Below, in pieces: positions 6,621 to 12,152 of a stretch of 12,152 bases of DNA; positions within the stretch are counted from its first letter, which is position 1, and the number at the start of each line of letters is the position of its first letter. Source of the stretch: M55B165 sp051744245 (GTDB lineage: Bacteria > Actinomycetota > Humimicrobiia > Humimicrobiales > Humimicrobiaceae); the NCBI GenBank assembly GCA_051744245.1, contig JBNJCV010000052.1:1-12152 (forward strand), given 5' to 3'. Under the pieces are notes generated by a model, which saw only the letters and a list, made by a program, of their open reading frames with translations, was not told the origin of the DNA and did not search any database. The position numbers and the translations under genes were made by a program.

Positions 6621-8255
6621 ATGGTAGAAATAAGGGTAGAAGGTATAAAAAATAAGGATTTTTATTATAATAACCTTTTTTATGACTATATTTTTAATTT
6701 TAACAAATTAAATAGTCATTTTAACTATGATTACAGGAAAGTTGAAAGCTTTAAACAAAGACTGGATATATTAGACAAAAATTACAATCATAGCCTGAGG
6801 GAAAAAGTTGCAGGAATTTTAAAAAACTATAATTGCAAATTTAATTGCAGTTCCCAAACTATTAAAAATATAGACAAGTTAGTTGATCCTGAATCAGCAG
6901 TTATAATTGGCGGCCAGCAACCTATTATATATTCCGGTCCTTTATTTATAATATACAAGATATTGTCTGTAATTAAATTATCTTCCTTTATTGAAAGGGA
7001 ATTAAAGATACCGGTAGTACCATGTTTTTGGAATGCTTCCGATGACAGCAATACCAGGGAGGCCACCTCTATAAGCCTCTTTGATAAAGAGATTAGGAGA
7101 ATAAAATTACCCCAGAAGGGAGATAAGAGGCTTTCAGAACTGTATTATAGCAAGAAAGAAATATTGGATTTCAATGCGGAAATAGGGGCTTTTTTACATG
7201 ATACTGATTTTAAGGAAAGAGTAACCAGTTTATTACAGGGCCGGGTTGACATTATGGAAGATAAGGTAAGTTTATCCGGACTTTTTTCACATTTTATACT
7301 CCAATTATTTGCAGATTACGGTATTGTGGTAGTGGATCCTGCAATAAGGGAATTAAAAGAGCTTTCGGTGGATATTATTAGGCATGATGTGAATAATTTC
7401 AACCATGTTGGAAAAACAATTAGGGATGCAGGGAGGCTATTAGAAAAGGAAGGTTATCACTCCCAACTAGGTGTAAAACATGCTGACTTGAATATTTTCA
7501 TAAGCCAGGAAGGCAAAAGGGAAAAAGTCCAGTATGCTAAGAATTTTAAAATAGGGCAGAGGGAGTTTAATAAAGACTCACTCCTAGATTTTGTGGAAGA
7601 AAACTTAGAAAAAATAAGCTTAAATGTAGTTATAAGACCAATTTTCCAGGACAGTATATTGCCAGTCCTGGCTAATATTTGTGGTCCTGGAGAGATAAGC
7701 TATTTCGCCCAATTAAAGAAAGTATATTCAATTTATGGGGTAGATATGCCTATTATTTATCCCAGGCTGTCAGCTACACTTATTGAAAAAAAAGTTAAAA
7801 AGGCATTTAGCAAGTTAGGTTTAGATTATGGTGACATTACTGGGGAAAAACAAGACATTTTAAAAGACCTTATAAAGGAAGAACTGGATAATAAAATTGA
7901 AATAGCCGTAAACAATTTAAAATCACAGATAATGGATAATATAGAAGATTGTGAAAAAGATTTATCTAAAAGCCAAATAGATTTCTCGTCTGCTTTTGAC
8001 AGGATAAAGAGAAATTTAAAAAAAGAGATAAAAGTACTGAAAGGTAAATTATATTCTGAACATAAAAATAAAAACAGTTATATAAGAAATAGCATGGATA
8101 AGATTTACTTAAATATTTTCCCTAATAGTGGCATGCAGGAAAGGGAAATTAACATATTAAGTTATATAAATAAATATGATTTCAAATTAATTGAAAATAT
8201 TTATTATAATTTAAAGGATTTTGATTTTGGGCATAAATTTATTGAAATAGGGTGA
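6621..8255 (+). CDS. bshC: Bacillithiol synthase BshC (cysteine-adding enzyme)
   Basis: BshC joins cysteine to glucosaminyl-malate in the last step of bacillithiol synthesis. At 544 residues it has the family length. Family landmarks are visible: IIGGQQPIIYSGPLFIIYK at 95-113 (usually GQQ.GL.TGPLYT.YK), PVVPCFW at 131-137, VVDP at 237-240, IRP..QDSILPVLANICGPGEISYF at 338-362, and PRLSATLIE at 381-389. A predicted coiled coil (about 412-480) matches the known dimerising segment. The usual EDHD that follows the FW.A segment reads DDSN here (141-144), a clear divergence. The ATG has AAAAGG touching it rather than at normal distance. The gene heads a bshC-bshB-bshA operon with 6-base gaps. Identity is firm; the altered motif raises a question about chemistry or substrate. 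Confidence 0.93.
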   Translation: MVEIRVEGIKNKDFYYNNLFYDYIFNFNKLNSHFNYDYRKVESFKQRLDILDKNYNHSLREKVAGILKNYNCKFNCSSQTIKNIDKLVDPESAVIIGGQQPIIYSGPLFIIYKILSVIKLSSFIERELKIPVVPCFWNASDDSNTREATSISLFDKEIRRIKLPQKGDKRLSELYYSKKEILDFNAEIGAFLHDTDFKERVTSLLQGRVDIMEDKVSLSGLFSHFILQLFADYGIVVVDPAIRELKELSVDIIRHDVNNFNHVGKTIRDAGRLLEKEGYHSQLGVKHADLNIFISQEGKREKVQYAKNFKIGQREFNKDSLLDFVEENLEKISLNVVIRPIFQDSILPVLANICGPGEISYFAQLKKVYSIYGVDMPIIYPRLSATLIEKKVKKAFSKLGLDYGDITGEKQDILKDLIKEELDNKIEIAVNNLKSQIMDNIEDCEKDLSKSQIDFSSAFDRIKRNLKKEIKVLKGKLYSEHKNKNSYIRNSMDKIYLNIFPNSGMQEREINILSYINKYDFKLIENIYYNLKDFDFGHKFIEIG

Positions 8256-8261
8256 TAGTAT

Positions 8262-8978
8262 ATGAAAATAGATGCATTGGCTTTTAGTGCTCATCCAGAT
8301 GATGCAGACATGAGTTGTGGAGGATTATTATTAAAGCTAAAAGATATGGGCTACCATACTGGAATTATAGACCTTACCCGGGGCGAGCTTTCCACTAATG
8401 GAAACTTGAAAACCAGGGCTGAAGAAACCAAAAAGGCTTCAGATTTTTTAAAGTTGGATTTACGTGAAAATCTGAAGTTAGAGGATAGCAATATTATCAA
8501 TGATGTAGAAAGCAGGATAAAAGTTATAAATATAATCAGGAAATATAAGCCTGATTTGGCAATGGTGCCGTATTTCAAAGATAGGCACCCTGACCATGAA
8601 AATGCTTATAAATTACTGAAAGATAGTATTTTTATTGCTGGCCTTGAAAAGTTTAAAACTGGCTTTAAAAAACATAGACCTAATATAGTAATACATTACA
8701 TGCTGCATTACCAGTTTGAGCCCAGCTTTATTGTTGATATCTCTGATTATTTTAGCCAGAAAATAAAGGCAGTAAAAGCCTATAAATCACAGATATATAG
8801 TGAATTTGAAAAAAATGCTGAAACCCATATATCATCAAAATATTTTCTAGATGCTTTGCATAGCAGGGACAAGTGTTATGGCTTAAAAATTATGGTACAA
8901 TATGGAGAACCTTACTATATTGAAAAAGCTATAAAAGTTAATGATCCGATAAATTTTTTTAATTACGTCTATTTTTAA
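8262..8978 (+). CDS. bshB1: Bacillithiol biosynthesis deacetylase BshB (PIG-L/LmbE family)
   Basis: A zinc hydrolase that removes the acetyl group from GlcNAc-malate, the second step of bacillithiol synthesis. It has 238 residues, normal for BshB. The signature AHPDDAD at 10-16 supplies His11 and Asp14 as zinc ligands and Asp13 as the general base, and RHPDHENA at 108-115 supplies His112 as the third ligand. TRGE at 39-42 and the SQ.Y segment near 176-179 are also typical. A GGTGATAG ribosome site overlaps the bshC stop, and the gap is 6 bases. Flanked by bshC and bshA, it is much more likely BshB than a conjugate amidase or another LmbE paralogue. BshB1 rather than BshB2 is my reading of the context. 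Confidence 0.93.
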   Translation: MKIDALAFSAHPDDADMSCGGLLLKLKDMGYHTGIIDLTRGELSTNGNLKTRAEETKKASDFLKLDLRENLKLEDSNIINDVESRIKVINIIRKYKPDLAMVPYFKDRHPDHENAYKLLKDSIFIAGLEKFKTGFKKHRPNIVIHYMLHYQFEPSFIVDISDYFSQKIKAVKAYKSQIYSEFEKNAETHISSKYFLDALHSRDKCYGLKIMVQYGEPYYIEKAIKVNDPINFFNYVYF

Positions 8979-8984
8979 AGAAGC

Positions 8985-10103
8985 ATGAAAATAGGAATAA
9001 CTTGCTATCCTACTTATGGGGGAAGTGGGGCAGTGGCTACTGAGCTGGGGATTGAGTTAGCAAAGCTTGGCCATACTGTCCATTTTATAAGCTACGGTCT
9101 TCCATTCAGGTTAAATAAATTTTATAAAAATATTTTTTTTCATGAAGTAGAGATGCTGGAATACCCTTTGTTTAAGTACCCTCCTTATAGTCTTTCATTA
9201 AGCGCAAAAATGGCAGAGGTTATTGATGAAGAAGACCTTGATATTTTACATGTGCATTATGCTATTCCCCATGCAACTTCAGCTTTCCTAGCCAAAAATA
9301 TAGTTGGAAGGGAAGTGAAAATTATTACAACACTTCATGGTACCGATATTACAATAGTGGGCAACCATGCTTCTTTTTATAATATTACAAAGTTTAGCAT
9401 AGAAAAAAGTGATGGTATAACCTGTGTTTCAAATTACCTTAAAACAAAAACTAAAGGGATTTTTGGCATTAAGGCAGATATGAGAGTTATTTATAATTTT
9501 GTGGATACTTCAAGATACAAGGAGTACAAGGGTGAGAGAAGGCTTGGCTTTATTGACAGGGATGACAAAGTGCTAATCCATATTTCAAATTTTAGGCCTG
9601 TAAAAAATATAGGCAATATAATTAGAATTTTTAAAAACGTAAGAGATAATTTAAAATGCAAATTATTATTAGTCGGGGACGGGCCTGACCTGGGAAAAGC
9701 TAGGAATATAATGAATGAGCTAAATTTAGGTAATGATGTCTGGTTTTTGGGCAGGCAGGATAATATAATTCCCCTGTTGAATATCAGTGATCTTTTTCTA
9801 CAGCCTTCTAAAAGTGAAAGTTTTGGCCTGGCTTCCCTGGAAGCCTTAAGCTGCTCAGTTCCCGTAATAGGAACATCTGTCGGGGGTCTGAGGGAAGTTA
9901 TTATTGATGGTGAATGCGGCTATACTTTTGACCCTGGGGATATAGGGGGTATGAGTAAGGCTGCTATTAATATTTTAAAGGATAATGCTTTGAGAAAGAA
10001 GATGTCAATTGCAGCAAGAAAGAGGGCAGAAGATTTTAGCAGCAAGGCGATAGTTTCCCAATATGTAGACTATTACAAGGAGATTTTAACAGGGAAAAAT
10101 TGA
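8985..10103 (+). CDS. bshA: GlcNAc-malate glycosyltransferase BshA
   Basis: A GT4-family retaining glycosyltransferase that couples UDP-GlcNAc to L-malate, the first step of bacillithiol synthesis. It has 372 residues, the usual length. The N-terminal Rossmann domain opens with CYPTYGGSGAVATELG at 7-22, and HVHYAIPHATSA at 89-100 and TLHGTDIT at 116-123 are close to the BshA consensus. The C-terminal domain has the family ISNFRPVKN at 200-208, LLVGDGP at 228-234, and the donor-binding E-x7-E motif ESFGLASLE (Glu278, Glu286). The ATG is 6 bases after bshB with only AAAGAAG as a ribosome site. It is the last gene of the operon; no clear terminator follows directly. Confidence 0.95.
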   Translation: MKIGITCYPTYGGSGAVATELGIELAKLGHTVHFISYGLPFRLNKFYKNIFFHEVEMLEYPLFKYPPYSLSLSAKMAEVIDEEDLDILHVHYAIPHATSAFLAKNIVGREVKIITTLHGTDITIVGNHASFYNITKFSIEKSDGITCVSNYLKTKTKGIFGIKADMRVIYNFVDTSRYKEYKGERRLGFIDRDDKVLIHISNFRPVKNIGNIIRIFKNVRDNLKCKLLLVGDGPDLGKARNIMNELNLGNDVWFLGRQDNIIPLLNISDLFLQPSKSESFGLASLEALSCSVPVIGTSVGGLREVIIDGECGYTFDPGDIGGMSKAAINILKDNALRKKMSIAARKRAEDFSSKAIVSQYVDYYKEILTGKN

Positions 10104-10174
10104 AACATCTAAATTTATCCTGTTGCAATGGTTATTTCTAACAAGCCAGAACTTGGGATAAACCCTTAATTATA

Positions 10175-10195
10175 TTTTAAGGTTTAACCTTAAAA
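10175..10195. repeat. Perfect inverted repeat after the bsh operon
   Basis: TTTTAAGGTT, one central T, then AACCTTAAAA: ten-base arms with a single-base centre. As RNA it can form eight pairs with a five-base loop. It is followed by AACTTTTAAT rather than a solid T-run, so it may be a weak terminator or a protein-binding palindrome. Confidence 0.5.
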
Positions 10196-10488
10196 AACTT
10201 TTAATAAGCCGTTAGGGGCTTAGAATTAGAATAAAGGTTCAACCCAAAAATTGGAGCTTATCCTGTTCCTTAAAATTTACATATGGAAATAATGGTGGAA
10301 TCGGCACTTTTTAGCAGATTTAGGGTAAAATTAAGGTTAGAGATAAATCTTTATGGTTTTAAAATAATAATAGACATATATTGGGCATAGTTATAGAATT
10401 TAACAATATTATATTTTTTTAATAGATAAATAAATAAAAATAAATACAGATGCAGAAAAAATATTATATAAATTAATTTATATTTTTA

Positions 10489-10517
10489 TTGACATTTTTA
10501 AAAAATATAATTATAAA
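10489..10517 (+). promoter_or_regulatory. Near-consensus promoter of the protease gene
   Basis: TTGACA at 10489-10494 and TATAAA at 10512-10517 are separated by 17 bases, close to the ideal housekeeping promoter. The predicted start near 10524 gives a leader of about 26 bases with AGGAG at 10539-10543, six bases before the ATG. Confidence 0.75.
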
Positions 10518-10549
10518 ATTAAATTATAATAATTTAATAGGAGAAAAAA

Positions 10550-12019
10550 ATGAGAAAATCTTTAAAATTATTAATATTTTTCTTCGTCTTTATATTCTTT
10601 CTAAGTTTTTCTTTTCCCTTATTTGCACAGCCTGAAGATATAGAATATGAATTTGAACCTAAGGATAAGGTAATATTGACCCAGCCTTCTATTTGTTTTG
10701 TTACTACCATGTACTACGGTTATATTTATGACCCTAATTTTGAACAATGGTCGCAGCAGTATTACTACGGGCCATTAGGGGGCACCGGTTTTTGTGTGAA
10801 TCCTGACACTGGGCATATTGTAACTGCAGCTCATGTGGTAGAAGATGACTATGTAAATATAAAATGGGCAATTTTAGACGCTTACATATTCGATACATAT
10901 CCCGATGATTACTATAACCTCACCGATGCAGACTGGAACTGGATCTATGATAATTATAAAGTTGAAGGGGAGAACACCCCTGAGCTAGACAGGGAAGTCT
11001 GGGTCCAGTTTAATACTGCTACTGGTGGAGTCCCGGACAATGCAGACAATACTTACAAGAGAGCTGAGGTTATTGATTTAAGTCCATGGGAACAGAGGGA
11101 TATTGCAATTTTAAAAATACAGCCCACTACAGGAAGGGCACTTTCCAGTTCAATTATCGGGGATTCTTCCATGGTAGAAATACAGGATACTCTGACTATT
11201 ATCGGATATCCCTGGAATGCAGATATTAGCAAGGAAAGCAACATGACTCCCACTATAACTTCCGGCATAATCAGTGCCAGGAAAATGGTGGGAGGTACAG
11301 AAGTCCTTCAAGTTGACGGTACAGCTGCCCCAGGAAATAGCGGAGGACCGGTGTTGAATGCTGAAGGGGAAGTAATCGGAATACTTACCATGGCTATTTC
11401 CGGTGAAAATATAAATTTCTTAAGGCCCAGCAATGACATAAAAGAAATGTTAAACAGAAACGGGGTTGAAAACAAGCTGGGAATGGTGGATGAGAATTTT
11501 GCTACAGGCCTGGCCATGTACAGGCAGAAGCATTATTCTGAGGCAATTAAATATTTTGACGCTGCCCTTAATTTAAGCCAGGGCCATTTGCTTGCCCAGG
11601 AATATAAAGCTAATGCTCAAGCAGCAATGGATAAAGGGGAGGATATTTCGATGGAGGAGGAAATAGTTCCCGAAACAGGAGGAAAAGCAGTTGTGGAGGC
11701 TGAAGAAGCCCCAGAGGAAGAAACCCCTGTAGCTGCTGGAGAAGAAGAAGTTATTGCTACTGAAGAGGAAGAAGACGGTGGCGGATTGGCTTTAGGCTTG
11801 ACCTTAATTATTTTGGCTATAGTTATTCCTATAATAATAATAATTGTAGTGGTGGTAATTATAGTACTAGTTGTAAGAAGAAAAAGTGTAGCTGCACCAG
11901 CTGAAAAAGGGCCTGCTAAAGAAGAGGTAAAGGAAAGCGGAAAATATTGTCCCTCTTGTGGCCAAGAAGTCAAAGAAAGCCAAAAATTCTGTCCTAATTG
12001 TGGCGGAAAACTAGAATAA
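10550..12019 (+). CDS. Membrane-anchored trypsin-like serine protease with TPR-like segment and zinc ribbon
   Basis: A 489-residue protein with unusual architecture. Residues 1-27 are a signal peptide, probably cut near LFAQ. The trypsin/HtrA-like domain (about 40-305) has the full triad: TAAH with His95, RDIAILKI with Asp184, and GNSGGP with Ser264. Between His95 and Asp184 lies an aromatic and acidic insertion (about 108-165). Residues 314-360 read like one to one and a half TPR repeats (FATGLAMYRQKHYSEAIKYF). An acidic linker follows (365-410), then one transmembrane helix (about 413-443) with RRK after it, and a C-terminal zinc ribbon CPSC/CPNC (Cys467, 470, 481, 484). Topology would put the protease outside and the ribbon in the cytosol. 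There is no PDZ domain. It is a single-gene transcript; the substrate is unknown. Confidence 0.92.
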   Translation: MRKSLKLLIFFFVFIFFLSFSFPLFAQPEDIEYEFEPKDKVILTQPSICFVTTMYYGYIYDPNFEQWSQQYYYGPLGGTGFCVNPDTGHIVTAAHVVEDDYVNIKWAILDAYIFDTYPDDYYNLTDADWNWIYDNYKVEGENTPELDREVWVQFNTATGGVPDNADNTYKRAEVIDLSPWEQRDIAILKIQPTTGRALSSSIIGDSSMVEIQDTLTIIGYPWNADISKESNMTPTITSGIISARKMVGGTEVLQVDGTAAPGNSGGPVLNAEGEVIGILTMAISGENINFLRPSNDIKEMLNRNGVENKLGMVDENFATGLAMYRQKHYSEAIKYFDAALNLSQGHLLAQEYKANAQAAMDKGEDISMEEEIVPETGGKAVVEAEEAPEEETPVAAGEEEVIATEEEEDGGGLALGLTLIILAIVIPIIIIIVVVVIIVLVVRRKSVAAPAEKGPAKEEVKESGKYCPSCGQEVKESQKFCPNCGGKLE

Positions 12020-12031
12020 ACTGCCAGAATT

Positions 12032-12070
12032 ATCCGGGGCTTGAGTCTATATCCAGGCCCCGGATTTTTT
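12032..12070 (+). terminator. Intrinsic terminator of the protease gene
   Basis: ATCCGGGGCTTG (12032-12043) pairs with CAGGCCCCGGAT (12054-12065) over twelve positions with one G-T wobble and a ten-base loop, followed directly by a T-run to 12070. It starts 12 bases after the stop codon. This is the only strong Rho-independent terminator in the window. Confidence 0.92.
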
Positions 12071-12152
12071 AATTGTTTTAAAAGTGCAATTGTGGTAATA
12101 TAATTTTCTATAATTATTCTTTAATTATTTTACATTATGAACAGCAGAGGCA

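Larger units (their letters stand above)
10104..10549. other. 446-bp intergenic region between bshA and the protease gene
   Basis: No open frame here deserves a call on either strand. It contains a perfect 21-base inverted repeat (10175-10195), a second six-pair hairpin TAAGCC/GGCTTA (10205-10222), a repeated TTATCCTGTT (10115-10124 and 10258-10267), then a very AT-rich stretch from about 10365. The protease promoter (10489-10517) is at its right end. The hairpins may end the bsh transcript weakly, but neither has a clean U-tract. Confidence 0.6.

Noticed and set aside
11617..11973. Minus-strand 118-codon frame inside the protease gene
   Set aside because: It is the antisense of the acidic linker and transmembrane repeats, which yields low-complexity serine, threonine and isoleucine runs.
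12071..12152. Possible start of another gene at ATG 12137
   Set aside because: Only 16 bases remain, there is no Shine-Dalgarno in front, and no family can be judged.
1..12152. Mobile element, CRISPR array, toxin-antitoxin pair or defence system
   Set aside because: I looked for spaced direct repeats, transposase or integrase motifs and paired small genes and saw none. The genes present are repair, thiol, tRNA modification and envelope functions.

Overview
The window is AT-rich bacterial DNA (about one third G+C by eye) in which arginine is written almost entirely with AGA/AGG. It looks like a chromosomal segment of an uncultured, low-GC bacterium. Bacillithiol synthesis, a bacterial-type MnmA, Shine-Dalgarno starts and a lipoprotein signal all say Bacteria; I cannot name the phylum from sequence alone. 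No rRNA, tRNA, CRISPR array, insertion sequence or phage gene was seen.

Left part (1-3334, all minus strand): the three catalytic activities of the bacterial end-joining protein LigD are encoded as separate proteins. A 3'-phosphoesterase gene (2768-3334) stands alone. A second transcription unit reads ATP-dependent DNA ligase (1447-2445), then primase-polymerase (557-1450, ATGA overlap), then a PEBP/YbhB-family protein (107-547), then a gene cut by the window edge (1-94). The phosphoesterase gene and the ligase-led unit are each preceded by the same 30-bp promoter-like block with identical geometry (24/30 identical bases), which suggests co-expression. No Ku gene is in view.

Middle part (3511-5101, plus strand): a hemerythrin-like HHE protein, a small DUF4352-like lipoprotein, and a 400-bp stretch holding the broken remains of an unrecognised gene.

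Right-centre (5122-10103): a minus-strand mnmA (tRNA 2-thiouridine synthase) with an N-terminal NifU/IscU-like domain that has lost its cluster-binding cysteines. It is divergent from a complete, tightly packed bacillithiol operon, bshC-bshB-bshA. The two units share a 77-bp intergenic region with a tandem 10-bp repeat that carries -10-like sequences on both strands. MnmA moves sulfur into tRNA wobble uridines and BshA/B/C make the low-molecular-weight thiol, so this block concerns sulfur and thiol chemistry.

Right end (10550-12019, plus): a membrane-anchored trypsin-like serine protease with a signal peptide, H-D-S triad, TPR-like segment, acidic linker, transmembrane helix and C-terminal four-cysteine zinc ribbon. 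It has a near-consensus promoter and a strong intrinsic terminator. The 446-bp gap before it contains inverted repeats but no gene I can support.
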